This document shows positions 1-8,882 of a stretch of 64,000 nt of DNA, piece after piece (the stretch's first letter is position 1; each line of letters starts with the position of its first letter). The translations under genes and the position numbers were made by a program. The notes beneath the pieces were generated by a model. That model made no database searches, was not told the DNA's origin, and was given only the letters and a program-made list of their open reading frames with translations. This stretch comes from Acinetobacter amyesii (GTDB lineage Bacteria; Pseudomonadota; Gammaproteobacteria; Pseudomonadales; Moraxellaceae). The stretch covers positions 1 to 64,000 of the forward strand of contig NZ_MVKX01000012.1 in NCBI RefSeq assembly GCF_002018365.1, given 5' to 3'.

Positions 1-181
1 CTCTTAATGATCTTCTTGTTGGTTCGTCACCAGCAAGCTAGGTCGGCTATATTACTCTTTATTTCTAAAGAGTCAACCGGTAATTCAAATTATTTTTAAA
101 CTCATCAAATAAAACCCAACTTAATCAATTCAACCAAGTTATTGTTTTATCAGAAGTTTTAATCTTCATCACCGCCGATGG
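1..181 (-). other. Probable 5' leader of an rRNA operon (16S lies off the left edge)
   Basis: No protein gene is present. Read on the minus strand this stretch follows a strong promoter and looks like an rRNA leader. It contains a CTCTTTA core like boxA, which forms a perfect 8-bp stem with a GAAA loop (positions 54-73, ACTCTTTA/TAAAGAGT). Near the edge lies GATCATTAAGAG, which I recall as typical of sequence just before Acinetobacter 16S rRNA. The mature 16S is not in the window, so the identity is inferred from promoter strength, GC-rich discriminator and boxA-like element. Confidence 0.55.
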
Positions 182-187
182 ATGTGC

Positions 188-250
188 ATTCTACAGCATT
201 TCAGGACCGTTGCAACACCCTTTTCCATTTATTTTTAATTTTTCATTACG
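188..250 (-). promoter_or_regulatory. Strong rRNA-type promoter with A/T-rich upstream element
   Basis: On the minus strand: -35 TTGCAA (215-210), 16-bp spacer, -10 TAGAAT (193-188), then a GC-containing discriminator (GCACATCC). Upstream, 216-250 is almost pure A/T on this strand, as expected for an UP element. It points away from the ABC permease gene at 301-1563, so it must serve something off the left edge. Promoter elements are seen directly; rRNA identity is inference. Confidence 0.6.
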
Positions 251-300
251 TTTGTTTATTTATTCTACTAAATCAAGTTTTTTTACTTAAAAAAGTGCTT

Positions 301-1563
301 TTAGCGTACAGAAAGCATGCAATATGCCACAGGCACCCATAAGATAAACATTAAAATTGGCATAACACCGTGCACTTCTTCAGGTTTTCTATACAACCAC
401 TGAATAAATGGAATGGCGATACCAAATAATGTCGCCATTAATAACACATCTACAAACCCACCTTTCAGCAGTAGCCAGACCAAAACTGGCACACTCATCA
501 ACAAGCCAATTATCAATAAAACACAGTATTCGTATTTCCTGAGCTGCCATCGTGTGAACCCTTGAATGATCCAGAATTGTTCTGCAGATTCAAAATTTGA
601 TTTTAAGTCCATTTTTATCACGCCTAGATTGAATAAACTCAGTGCAATATAGACGGCACACATTAATTGGAATAATTGTGAAGCGGTAAAATCAAGGCTC
701 ATGATGTTCCAAGTATCTGCCTGTGTGGCGAACCAATACAAAATCACGACCGCAGTAACTGATATACCGATACTGACAATACGATGGGTTAGAAATCTTT
801 TATGAAATGCCTGACGAATAATGAGTTTATTTTGATTGAGCCAGAGTGGGCTATATTTCTGTATCAGAAATACGCTAGGTACTTGCAGCTTTATTGGTTT
901 TGATTTTCTGCCAAGCAGCCAAAATTTTATTGCCGCTATACAGATGAAAGTAGATAACAACACCGCAATGAGTTGAGCGTCCAATATCGCTAGACTCAAA
1001 ATGGGCAAATATGTCAAAAGACAGACTAAAACCCAATATTGATTCTGTTGTAAAAACAGCATTTGTATAATTAATAAATTAAAGATCCAAAGTAGCATCA
1101 ATACACTGATGCCAATGGAAGCTAAGAATTCATACTCAACCCAAACATATAGAAGCGCTAAAATAAATGGCAGTATCAGCAAAAAGCTTAAACTGCCTAA
1201 AAATTTAATTTCCACTGAAAAGCGACTTTTAAGCGTGATGGGCAATAGCGCTAGATAGCGATACCCTTCTCCACCACTCAAAGCTTTACGCTGTATCGCA
1301 CACCAAAATACATTTAAGGCAAGAAAGCCTGTCCAAAGAAACAGGTTCGTAATTAATGATTTGCAATAAACCAAATCAATAATGGGCTGCACTAATGATA
1401 ACAGCAGTCCAAATAGCATTGGCCCGAGAATTAATGTGACTAAAATAAGTAAATGCTTTTGCCGTGCAACTGCGTCTGCTGTGGTCTTGACATAAAATGT
1501 CCATCGGTATTTCAAAAGCGTTTTTATAATTGTTCGCTGCCCAACATGTCTTTGTCTAATCAT
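301..1563 (-). CDS. ABC transporter membrane protein (permease), exporter type
   Basis: A 420-residue, highly hydrophobic protein with about ten predicted membrane segments and no signal peptide. It is the second gene of a pair: its ATG overlaps the TGA of the ATPase gene at 1560-2201 in an ATGA arrangement, so the two are translationally coupled and probably form one transporter in the inner membrane. I do not recognise a specific family beyond ABC-2-like or bacteriocin-type exporter permeases, and the substrate is unknown. The gene ends just inside the putative rRNA promoter region, about 50 bp from its upstream element. Confidence 0.6.
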   Translation of the reverse strand: MIRQRHVGQRTIIKTLLKYRWTFYVKTTADAVARQKHLLILVTLILGPMLFGLLLSLVQPIIDLVYCKSLITNLFLWTGFLALNVFWCAIQRKALSGGEGYRYLALLPITLKSRFSVEIKFLGSLSFLLILPFILALLYVWVEYEFLASIGISVLMLLWIFNLLIIQMLFLQQNQYWVLVCLLTYLPILSLAILDAQLIAVLLSTFICIAAIKFWLLGRKSKPIKLQVPSVFLIQKYSPLWLNQNKLIIRQAFHKRFLTHRIVSIGISVTAVVILYWFATQADTWNIMSLDFTASQLFQLMCAVYIALSLFNLGVIKMDLKSNFESAEQFWIIQGFTRWQLRKYEYCVLLIIGLLMSVPVLVWLLLKGGFVDVLLMATLFGIAIPFIQWLYRKPEEVHGVMPILMFILWVPVAYCMLSVR

Positions 1564-2201
1564 GCCGCCTGCTCATTGGACTTTAGCCGATCTAGCTCGA
1601 TGATTTTTGCTGCGAGACTGTCTCTAAATATAGGATCATGGCAAGATAATAGAATCAATTTCGTTTGGCTCTGCTGTAAAAGTATGCTTGTTAATTCAGC
1701 CAAGGCGTTTTGATCTAAGCCATTGCTCGGTTCATCTAAAATCAGTAAAGGTGCCGAAGTCATTAAGGCTGCGACCAATAAAAACTTTTTGGTTGTACCA
1801 AAAGACATGTCAGCAAATGGCGTGGCTAAATAGTTTTCTAATTTAAATTTTTCAATGAAGATTTGATACTGCTCATACGCTATCCCTCGAATATCAGATA
1901 TTAAATTCAGAAACTCCTGCCCTTGTAAAAAATCATAAATAGGGCTTTTATCTGGCACATAGGCCACAAGTTTCTTGTATTCATTGTTGTAAGGGGCATA
2001 TTGCTGATCATTAATCAAAATATTGCCTGCATCAAAATCCAACATCCCAGCAATCATCGCAAGTAAGGTGGACTTCCCTGCTCCATTCTCAGCAACAACA
2101 GCGACAATTCCGAATTCGCTTAACTCTAAATTTAAATTTGAAAATATACATTTTCCCGCAAAAGATTTGGACAGTTGCTGCAAGCGCAAAGAAACCATCA
2201 T
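1560..2201 (-). CDS. ABC transporter ATP-binding protein
   Basis: A 213-residue single nucleotide-binding domain. Walker A is NGAGKST (about residues 39-45), Walker B is LLILDEP, and an H-loop follows in LLSCHD. The signature motif is degenerate (MSFGTTKK instead of LSGGQ), as in several ABC-2 and heme-exporter-like ATPases. It hydrolyses ATP to drive the coupled membrane protein encoded immediately downstream (4-bp overlap). The upstream neighbour is a TetR regulator on the same strand about 110 bp away, which may control the pair, but no operator was identified there. Substrate unknown. Confidence 0.85.
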   Translation of the reverse strand: MMVSLRLQQLSKSFAGKCIFSNLNLELSEFGIVAVVAENGAGKSTLLAMIAGMLDFDAGNILINDQQYAPYNNEYKKLVAYVPDKSPIYDFLQGQEFLNLISDIRGIAYEQYQIFIEKFKLENYLATPFADMSFGTTKKFLLVAALMTSAPLLILDEPSNGLDQNALAELTSILLQQSQTKLILLSCHDPIFRDSLAAKIIELDRLKSNEQAA

Positions 2202-2312
2202 GGTTTTCCTAATTTATTGTCGTAAATTATTGATTTATTATTGATCTATCTTCACATATCTTGGATCAGAATTAAATAGATTGTTTAAGAGACAAATTTA
2301 TTTTTTTCAGTG

Positions 2313-2909
2313 TTATTCACTATCTAAATACGCCAAAATCATCTTCGACAATTCCACTTTAAGCTGCTGTTCTGTAATTAAAAAACTATTATTGCTCACA
2401 TAGTGCATCATGGTAAATAAGGTACTATTAATGATCACAAAAGAGCGATGTTTCAGCGTTTCAAAGTTCCAATGTGAATAATAGCGATTAAATAAATACA
2501 TCCCAACTTCAAAAAAATGCTTTTCCAAAACCTGAGAGGCATCTGAATGACTGTATTGATGCCAATGTTTTAAGATCTCAATGAAGAAGCCACGATCAGC
2601 TTTCAACATATCAAAGCCAAACTGAATACAAAGTGGGATCACCTCATAAATACTGTGCTGCTCTTGCTCCACGACTATATTTTTTAGTGCTAACCCCAAT
2701 TGTTCTGATTTTCTGAGCAGTAACTCTTCTACGATTTGTTCTTTATTTTCAAAATATTGATAAATCGACCCAACGCTCACGCCAGATTTTTCCGCAATTT
2801 TGGGCGTCGTCAGCTCCAGTAAACCTTGTTCTGCAATACACAACTGCGCAGCTTGCAAAATACTTTCCACGATCATTTTCGCGCGTTGTTGTTGTGGTCT
2901 TTTTCTCAT
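2313..2909 (-). CDS. TetR/AcrR family transcriptional regulator
   Basis: About 198 residues. The N-terminal helix-turn-helix is clear (residues about 10-55, with TTPKIAEKSGVSVGSIYQYF), followed by an all-helical ligand domain. A longer reading would begin at a TTG (2924). I prefer the ATG at 2909 because a GGAGAG Shine-Dalgarno lies 7 bases upstream of it. The gene is divergent from the MpaB-like gene at 3005 and upstream of the ABC exporter pair on the same strand. By the family's habit it probably represses the divergent gene, itself or the exporter. The ligand is unknown. Confidence 0.85.
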   Translation of the reverse strand: MRKRPQQQRAKMIVESILQAAQLCIAEQGLLELTTPKIAEKSGVSVGSIYQYFENKEQIVEELLLRKSEQLGLALKNIVVEQEQHSIYEVIPLCIQFGFDMLKADRGFFIEILKHWHQYSHSDASQVLEKHFFEVGMYLFNRYYSHWNFETLKHRSFVIINSTLFTMMHYVSNNSFLITEQQLKVELSKMILAYLDSE

Positions 2910-2944
2910 TCTATTGCTCTCCAATGCGATAGTTTTATGCGAAT

Positions 2945-2964
2945 TGAATGCGAATAAATATTCA
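2945..2964. promoter_or_regulatory. Possible operator between divergent tetR and mpaB-like genes
   Basis: Inverted repeat TGAAT-N10-ATTCA lies in the intergenic region between the TetR gene and the gene starting at 3005, where a TetR dimer would be expected to bind. The arms are only 5 bp and A/T-rich, so chance is possible. Confidence 0.3.
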
Positions 2965-3004
2965 TATTAGTGTGGTATGCAACAATAACATTGAAGATCA
3001 AAAC

Positions 3005-4210
3005 ATGACCACTCACTTCAATACCCGACTGGCTTCATTTCAGGCCACGCAGCAATCTAATCTACTGAGTTTTCTGTTGTCTCATTTGACGGGTCAGGCT
3101 GCACAGCCAAATTACGCTCAATATCTTGCCCTCAATAAAGCCTTGCAATGTGGTGATCCACAGATGGAAAAAGTGCTCACGTGGATGATGCAGAACCCTA
3201 AGCAGCATCGTGAATATTTTGAAATTGCTTTATTTAAAGGTGTAGAACAGCTTCCCTTTCCTATTCCTGAACTCGAGCATTTTTTTAAGCATGTTGAACA
3301 AATACCGCCGTGGCTAGAGCCAGAAAAAATACAGCAAGCCCTTGAGTTCACCTATCGCCTAGGGATTAACAATGGCTTTATTTTGCGCGATCTTTCGCTC
3401 ATGGTCGGTTATCTTTTCCCCGGTTTCAATCAGCCGCTCATGCTGACCGGTGCTTTAAATAAACAAGCCGGTACACGTCTGGCTGAGACCACAAAATGGT
3501 GGGTAGATATCACTGAAGAATGCGGACTCGAGCGTTTGCATGCGGGATTTACATCGACGATTTATGTGCGTTTTATTCACGCTTTGGTACGGCACCAACT
3601 CCAAAAAGGCAAAGACTGGGATTTTGCAACGTGGGGGGTGCCGATGAATCAATTTGACTTGGCGATGACCAATCTTGCCTTTAGCAGTGTGGTACTTTTG
3701 GGCATTCGCGCTTTAGGAATTTTTCCATCAAAACAAGAAACTGAAAGCTTTTTGCATTTTTGGCGCTATGTCGGCTGGTTGATGGGTATTGATGAAAAAT
3801 GGTTAATTGAAAAAGAATCTGACGGTTGGAAACTGCTGTATTGGATGCAATTTGTACACCCCCAATCCGATGCAAGCAGTATGGCTCTCGGTGCCAGTCT
3901 CTCTAAGGAACCGTTTGAAAGGCAGTACAAATACCTTCGACCACTTCAGCAAAAACTGGCTTATCGACAACATCTGGAGCTGACACAATTTTTTATTGGC
4001 AAAAAACGCATGCATAAATTAGGGCTCAAACCCCAGTCCGCCGCATGGTTTGCCTATTATTTATTGGCTAGAAATCTCGTCCTATATTCAGGTGCTAAGC
4101 ATGTTCCGAGTTTAAATCAAAAATTACAGCAAAAAGGCCGTGCAATTCAAAAACTCGGGTTAGCACTGTATCAAAGTAAGGCCAAACAACTGGCCAGTAT
4201 GCACCAATAA
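3005..4210 (+). CDS. Oxygenase MpaB / DUF2236 family protein
   Basis: A 401-residue cytosolic protein of the DUF2236 family, which includes the latex-clearing protein Lcp and fungal MpaB. Family members that have been studied bind heme b and act as oxygenases. The central region LTGALNKQAGTRLAETTKWW and the following ERLHAGFTSTIYVRFIHALVRH carry the Arg and His residues conserved in the family. The open frame extends to an ATG at 2948, but the ATG at 3005 (MTTHFNTRL) gives a normal family N-terminus. It is divergent from a TetR gene that may regulate it. Substrate unknown. Confidence 0.7.
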   Translation: MTTHFNTRLASFQATQQSNLLSFLLSHLTGQAAQPNYAQYLALNKALQCGDPQMEKVLTWMMQNPKQHREYFEIALFKGVEQLPFPIPELEHFFKHVEQIPPWLEPEKIQQALEFTYRLGINNGFILRDLSLMVGYLFPGFNQPLMLTGALNKQAGTRLAETTKWWVDITEECGLERLHAGFTSTIYVRFIHALVRHQLQKGKDWDFATWGVPMNQFDLAMTNLAFSSVVLLGIRALGIFPSKQETESFLHFWRYVGWLMGIDEKWLIEKESDGWKLLYWMQFVHPQSDASSMALGASLSKEPFERQYKYLRPLQQKLAYRQHLELTQFFIGKKRMHKLGLKPQSAAWFAYYLLARNLVLYSGAKHVPSLNQKLQQKGRAIQKLGLALYQSKAKQLASMHQ

Positions 4211-4238
4211 AAAAAGCAGAGCGAACGCTCTGCTTTTT
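4211..4238. terminator. Bidirectional terminator between mpaB-like gene and oprC
   Basis: Stem AAGCAGAGC / GCTCTGCTT with GAAC loop, flanked by A-run on the left and T-run on the right, so it can end transcription from both convergent genes. Confidence 0.85.
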
Positions 4239-4257
4239 GGATGACAAATATCAAGAT

Positions 4258-6384
4258 TTAGAATTTCATCGAAATACGTGCCCAATAATTGCGACCAATA
4301 TTATTAAACTGTTGATCGGTCGCTAAACCTGTCCCTGCATCACCCAATTTATTCAAATGTTCGGTATAGGTTTTATTCAGGAGATTATCCACACCCACAG
4401 ATACATCTACACCCTCATCAATATGATAAGTACCATTTAGAGACAGTGTGCCAAAACCTGCACTTTCTTTGAGGTCATAACCCACGATATTTCCTTGGTG
4501 CGCACTGATACGATTTTGTCCATCAACCACACGCCAAAACGCTCCCAAAGTATAATTATCTTGGATATAACGTAAGTTGATACGCGCTTCTAAAGGTGAG
4601 ATTTGCGGTAATGGCTTGCCATCTGTGGTGTTTTTACCCCACGCATACATTGCGCTAACATCGGCTTGAATATGATCGCTAAATTGATAGCCAATCCCCG
4701 CTTCAGCTCCCGCAATGGTGGCATCGACATTTTTCGCACCCGCGCTAAAGGTTGAACCATGATCATGCTCACCTGTATTTGGATGGTCATGATAACTCAT
4801 CAAAATAAAGTCCTGAATCAGCCCCGCATAGGCAGATGCCCATGAACTGAATGCTCCATGTTCATGTTGATAGCCCACATCTAACTGCAAGGTTTTTTCA
4901 GTTTCGACGCCATTAAAGGTGTTTGTTGTGCCCGCATTGCCATGTTTAGGGCTAAATAATTCCCAATAATCTGGCATGCGTTCCACATAGCCCAGACCGA
5001 TATAGGTTTTACCATTGTCATGTTCAGGGTGCTTATTTTCAAAACGAATAAAAGCACTTGGCAAAGTTTCATTCAGCTCCGTGTAATAGCCACTCGCTTT
5101 CGAAGCTGCACGCTCATCTTTCACTTGCACTTGATCGAGACGAAGTCCTGAAACCAACTTATTGTTATCACTCAATTGATAACTGACTTCTCCAAAACCG
5201 CCATAGGACTGAAATGCCATATCTTGCGTTAAGGGCTTATTCATCGAAGGCATCATTTTCGACATCATGCTGCCGGCATGCTTATTATTCTGCGTATCCA
5301 GTCCAGTAATGAACTGCAGCTTATCCCATTCATGCGTTACCGCCATACGTGCATTTAACGTACGACGTGTAACCTGCATCGCCATTGGATTCGGCATCAG
5401 CATAGTCATACCATGATGGGTCATTTCAGCTAAAGGTGGCTCACGCAAACTAAAGTTGTCCATGATATGGTCGTTATAACTATAGTTGACCTGTGCTTCG
5501 ATTTTTTTAATCACCTCAGTGACATTCTTTTTCTCGACACGAAGGCCTAAGCTTTCACGGGCAAATTGCGAACCATCCATTGAACGGCCTGCGTATACCG
5601 CCTCACCATCGGCTTTACCTCCGGTAAGTTCTACCCATGTATCTTCATTTGGTGTCCAACCGAATGCCAAATCTGTATTCCAGCGCTCCCAGTCTGACGG
5701 CACAGTATTACCATCTCCGTCTTGGTAGCTGTCTGCAACAGAACGGCTGGCATTTAGACGCACATATTTATGTTCATCCCCCACGGCCGCTTCGACATTA
5801 TGATCTAAACGACCATAAGAACCGATCATCACACTGGCTTGACCACGGTAGTTTTTATCAGCATCGAATTGTTCAGGTTTGCGTTCAAACAAGACTGTTG
5901 CAGCAGAACCTGTATTGGCATATTGAACCGTTTGAGGTCCTTTAATTACTGAAATTCGGTCATAACTTTCAGGGGAAATATAAGAAGTTGGTGCATCCAT
6001 ACGACTTGGACACGCCCCTAGATTTTCTGTGCCATCGGTCAAAATTTTAATGCGTGAACCAAACATGCCACGGAAGGTTGGGTCTGCATTGGTTCCCCCA
6101 TTTTTAATGGCACTAAACCCCACAATACTTTTTAAATAATCGGCCCCATCACTGGCAGGTATCGGTTGAATCGGCTGTTTGGGGTTGGCATGAACAATCA
6201 GGCCATTGGCATCATTCCCTTGATGTGATGTCACCACAATCGGTGCCAAAGTCTGTACGGCATTGGTTTCCGTCATCTCTACGGACATCTCTACGGACAT
6301 CTCGTCAGCCATCACTGTAGTTGAATAGCAGGCAACACAAATTGCAGCCGCAAGAGGCTGTAGAAAAAATTTAGGCTGAGCCAT
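4258..6384 (-). CDS. oprC: TonB-dependent copper receptor, OprC-like
   Basis: A 708-residue outer-membrane receptor: signal peptide (residues 1-26, cleavage after VMA), TonB-box-like APIVVTS, plug domain (about 60-170) and a 22-strand barrel ending in aromatic Phe (WARISMKF). It imports copper across the outer membrane using TonB energy. The copper-site motif described for Pseudomonas OprC, CxxxM plus HxM, is present: C125-x3-M129 in ACPSRMD, and H306-x-M308 at nearly the same spacing as in OprC. A second HxM is at 324-326. Met-rich loops (GSMMSKMMPSMNK) support copper. The DUF2946 gene upstream on the same strand is a usual partner. No regulator site was recognised. Confidence 0.85.
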   Translation of the reverse strand: MAQPKFFLQPLAAAICVACYSTTVMADEMSVEMSVEMTETNAVQTLAPIVVTSHQGNDANGLIVHANPKQPIQPIPASDGADYLKSIVGFSAIKNGGTNADPTFRGMFGSRIKILTDGTENLGACPSRMDAPTSYISPESYDRISVIKGPQTVQYANTGSAATVLFERKPEQFDADKNYRGQASVMIGSYGRLDHNVEAAVGDEHKYVRLNASRSVADSYQDGDGNTVPSDWERWNTDLAFGWTPNEDTWVELTGGKADGEAVYAGRSMDGSQFARESLGLRVEKKNVTEVIKKIEAQVNYSYNDHIMDNFSLREPPLAEMTHHGMTMLMPNPMAMQVTRRTLNARMAVTHEWDKLQFITGLDTQNNKHAGSMMSKMMPSMNKPLTQDMAFQSYGGFGEVSYQLSDNNKLVSGLRLDQVQVKDERAASKASGYYTELNETLPSAFIRFENKHPEHDNGKTYIGLGYVERMPDYWELFSPKHGNAGTTNTFNGVETEKTLQLDVGYQHEHGAFSSWASAYAGLIQDFILMSYHDHPNTGEHDHGSTFSAGAKNVDATIAGAEAGIGYQFSDHIQADVSAMYAWGKNTTDGKPLPQISPLEARINLRYIQDNYTLGAFWRVVDGQNRISAHQGNIVGYDLKESAGFGTLSLNGTYHIDEGVDVSVGVDNLLNKTYTEHLNKLGDAGTGLATDQQFNNIGRNYWARISMKF
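6274..6303 (-). repeat. 12-bp tandem repeat in oprC encoding MSVE
   Basis: Two perfect copies of CATCTCTACGGA plus a partial third. On the coding strand this gives M-S-V-E-M-S-V-E-M just after the signal peptide. Being in-frame (12 bp), copy-number change would lengthen the N-terminus by four residues without a frameshift. Confidence 0.8.
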
Positions 6385-6456
6385 GTTTATCTCACAAAAT
6401 ACATAAATAAAGGCGTACCTGAGTCCTCAAAGACCCAAGTTAAAAAAACGTCGGAT

Positions 6457-6885
6457 TTATGCAGCGAGTGGCGGGGCTCGACCTTGCGGAAGTAAAAAGA
6501 GTTGTTGAAGAACAAACCAAACATGCTTGAAAGCTTTTTGAAAAGCAATTAAACGAACTTGAATTCGATCAAGCACTTCTTTTACATCAAGTTCAGGGGG
6601 CAAAACCAAATTGCCATAGACCGTACAATACTGACATTGATGACTGGCATCATGTTCATGGGCAGTATGATCGACTTGAACTTGCTCTACATGAGCGGAA
6701 GATGAATGGTGTGAATGTGCGGTATGTTCAGTATGAACATTGGGAAGTAAAAGTGCACGCGTAATGGTTTCGCAGACCGGAGCAACTTGATATTGCTTGG
6801 GCAACAATGGCTGTAAAAAAACAGCAATCTGCAAAAAAACGGCTGCAAAGGACAGCAGCACTCCACTACGAAACAATACAGGCAA
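6457..6885 (-). CDS. DUF2946 family protein, copper-associated
   Basis: A 142-residue protein with an N-terminal hydrophobic segment (signal or anchor), a His-rich middle (HTEHTAHSHH, HTAHEHDASHQ) and a CQYC motif, the typical arrangement of DUF2946 proteins found next to OprC/NosA receptors. The His cluster and CxxC suggest metal handling in the periplasm, but no enzyme activity is known to me. It lies 72 bp upstream of oprC on the same strand, so co-transcription is likely. Function beyond copper association is inference. Confidence 0.7.
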   Translation of the reverse strand: MPVLFRSGVLLSFAAVFLQIAVFLQPLLPKQYQVAPVCETITRALLLPNVHTEHTAHSHHSSSAHVEQVQVDHTAHEHDASHQCQYCTVYGNLVLPPELDVKEVLDRIQVRLIAFQKAFKHVWFVLQQLFLLPQGRAPPLAA

Positions 6886-6916
6886 ACCCTAACATTTGTC
6901 TGGCGCAAGTATAACA

Positions 6917-6938
6917 AAGCCCAATCGAAATTGGGCTT
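6917..6938 (-). terminator. Terminator of def
   Basis: Nine-bp stem AAGCCCAAT / ATTGGGCTT with a four-base loop, followed on the minus strand by TTGTTAT. It sits about 30 bp after the def stop codon. Confidence 0.65.
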
Positions 6939-6966
6939 GTCTCAGGTATTTTTTAACCGCGATCAA

Positions 6967-7497
6967 TTAACGCTTAACTGCGACTTTATCTTTTTGACGT
7001 TGGCGAACCAATTTTTCCACTTTGTCACGTGCACGTTGACGTTTCAAAGGCGATAGATAGTCGACGAATAACTTACCATTTAAGTGATCCATTTCATGTT
7101 GGATACAAACTGCGAGAAGTCCGTCCGCTTCCACTTCAAATGATTGACCTTCAAGGTTAATTGCCTGAATTTTTACACGTGACGGGCGCTCAACTTTATC
7201 GTATATTTGAGGCACTGATAAACAGCCTTCTTCATAGGGCTGCGTCTCTTGCGTCAATGGCGTAATTTTGGGGTTAATAAACACCATGGGTTGATCTTTT
7301 TCTTCAGATAAATCCATGACTATCAGCTGAATATGGTGATCTACCTGTGTTGCTGCCAGGCCAATTCCCGGTGCTTCATACATAGTTTCAAACATGTCGG
7401 CTGCTAACTGACGAATTTCATCAGTAACTTCTTCGACTGGTTTTGCAATGGTACGAAGACGGGGATCGGGGAAACTTAAAATAGGTAATAAGGCCAT
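6967..7497 (-). CDS. def: Peptide deformylase
   Basis: A 176-residue metal hydrolase that removes the formyl group from the N-terminal Met of nascent proteins in the cytosol. All three family motifs are present: GIGLAATQ (44-51), EGCLSVP with metal ligand C92, and QHEMDHLNG with ligands H134 and H138 and catalytic E135. The length is normal. It is divergent from the LysM protein gene, and the def / LysM / dprA / tsaC neighbourhood is conserved in many gammaproteobacteria; here fmt does not follow directly. Confidence 0.97.
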   Translation of the reverse strand: MALLPILSFPDPRLRTIAKPVEEVTDEIRQLAADMFETMYEAPGIGLAATQVDHHIQLIVMDLSEEKDQPMVFINPKITPLTQETQPYEEGCLSVPQIYDKVERPSRVKIQAINLEGQSFEVEADGLLAVCIQHEMDHLNGKLFVDYLSPLKRQRARDKVEKLVRQRQKDKVAVKR

Positions 7498-7616
7498 ACG
7501 ACGTCCTCACTTATGCCATTGATCAAAAAACAAAATGAAGGAATGCTTCATCAAAAAATTGTGTGTAATATCGTTATTATAACGCAGTTACATACATAAT
7601 TTTAGGAATTATGATA

Positions 7617-8771
7617 ATGAAAAAGGTTTTGAAGGGCATGCCAACTTTTAGTGCCTTGGGGTTTAAAAAACAATTATTGGCACTTACAGTCTGTGTAAGT
7701 GTGGGGATGGGAATGGTCAGTGTTGCAGAAGCTGCCCCTGCTCGTAACGTCAATCCACCGTCATTAAAGGCAGGTGCGCCTCAAGTTTATGTGGTGAAAA
7801 AGGGCGATACGTTGTGGGATATTTCCAAGCGTTTCTTAAAAAATCCTGTGCGTTGGCCTGAAATCTGGGCGAGCAATAAACACGTTAAAAATCCGCATTG
7901 GATTTTCCCAGGTGACCGCCTATTAATGTGTACCTACAATGGCCGCCCAATCATCGGTAAAGATGAAGGCGATGGCTGTGAAGGCATTATTCGTCGCTAT
8001 ACAGGTGGCACTAAACTTCAACCACAAGTTCGTGTTGAATCCCTAAATAGTGCGATTCCGGTTATTCCATTGGAATATATTAAGCAATGGCTTGAGCGCA
8101 GCATGATTGTTGCAGCTGATTCTGTGGAAGGCACACCTTACATTTTAGGTACAGCTGATCAACGTGTATTGGCAGCCAAAGGCCAAACAGTTTATGCACG
8201 CGGCCAAGGTATGCAAGTCGGTCAACGATATGCTGTTTACCGTGAAGGCGAACCGTACATCTTTACCGATGCAAACGGCAAAAAATACAACGCAGGTTTA
8301 GAACTGACTCAAGTCGCTTCAGGTGTTGCCGTTCGTGGTGAAAATGACATTACCACTTTAGAACTAACCGATACTTATAATGCCGAAGTTCGTCGTGGCG
8401 ATCGTGTTCTTCCTGAATATGACCCAATGCTGCCAACACTGTTCTATCCAACCAATGCAGAAAATGTCACTGCTGGCGGTAGTATTGTTCGTGTCATGGG
8501 CTCGATTGGTACTGCAGCGGTTCACAGTGTTGTGACGATCGACCGTGGTAGCTTGCAAGGCGTTCAATCTGGTCAAGTCTTTAGCGTGAACCAAAAAGGT
8601 GAAATCGTGACTGATCCGAAAACCAAAGAACGTGTTCAACTTCCAGGACAACGTATTGGCAACATCATGGTATTCAAAACGTTTGATAACTTAAGCTATG
8701 CTTATGTACTTGAAAGCGAATTACCAATCAAAGTGGGTGCAACGATTCAGCCACCACTGATGGATGACTAA
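7617..8771 (+). CDS. LysM-domain periplasmic protein
   Basis: About 384 residues with a signal peptide ending near VAEAAPA (residue ~41) and one LysM motif (about 57-103, YVVKKGDTLWDISKRFL...WIFPGDRL), which binds peptidoglycan glycan. The rest is a conserved beta-rich region of unknown role. Two start codons (7611, 7617) lie together; AGGA at 7604-7607 is better spaced for 7617. It sits between def and dprA, the location of the same gene in many relatives. Likely envelope-associated; no catalytic motif seen. Confidence 0.85.
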   Translation: MKKVLKGMPTFSALGFKKQLLALTVCVSVGMGMVSVAEAAPARNVNPPSLKAGAPQVYVVKKGDTLWDISKRFLKNPVRWPEIWASNKHVKNPHWIFPGDRLLMCTYNGRPIIGKDEGDGCEGIIRRYTGGTKLQPQVRVESLNSAIPVIPLEYIKQWLERSMIVAADSVEGTPYILGTADQRVLAAKGQTVYARGQGMQVGQRYAVYREGEPYIFTDANGKKYNAGLELTQVASGVAVRGENDITTLELTDTYNAEVRRGDRVLPEYDPMLPTLFYPTNAENVTAGGSIVRVMGSIGTAAVHSVVTIDRGSLQGVQSGQVFSVNQKGEIVTDPKTKERVQLPGQRIGNIMVFKTFDNLSYAYVLESELPIKVGATIQPPLMDD

Positions 8772-8787
8772 GACCAAATCCATAAAA

Positions 8788-8816
8788 AATGAGGCTGTAT
8801 TCAGCCTCATTTTTTA
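8788..8816 (+). terminator. Terminator after LysM gene
   Basis: Stem AATGAGGCTG / CAGCCTCATT with TATT loop followed by a T-run. Confidence 0.85.
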
Positions 8817-8882
8817 TTATCCAACAACGATATCACTAATAATTTTAAACCATAAAAAGAAGACATATTCAAAGGTCTCATT

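Noticed and set aside
2913..2924. TTG start for the first TetR gene
   Set aside because: The GGAGAG ribosome site lies between TTG and the ATG at 2909, so the ATG is the likely start.
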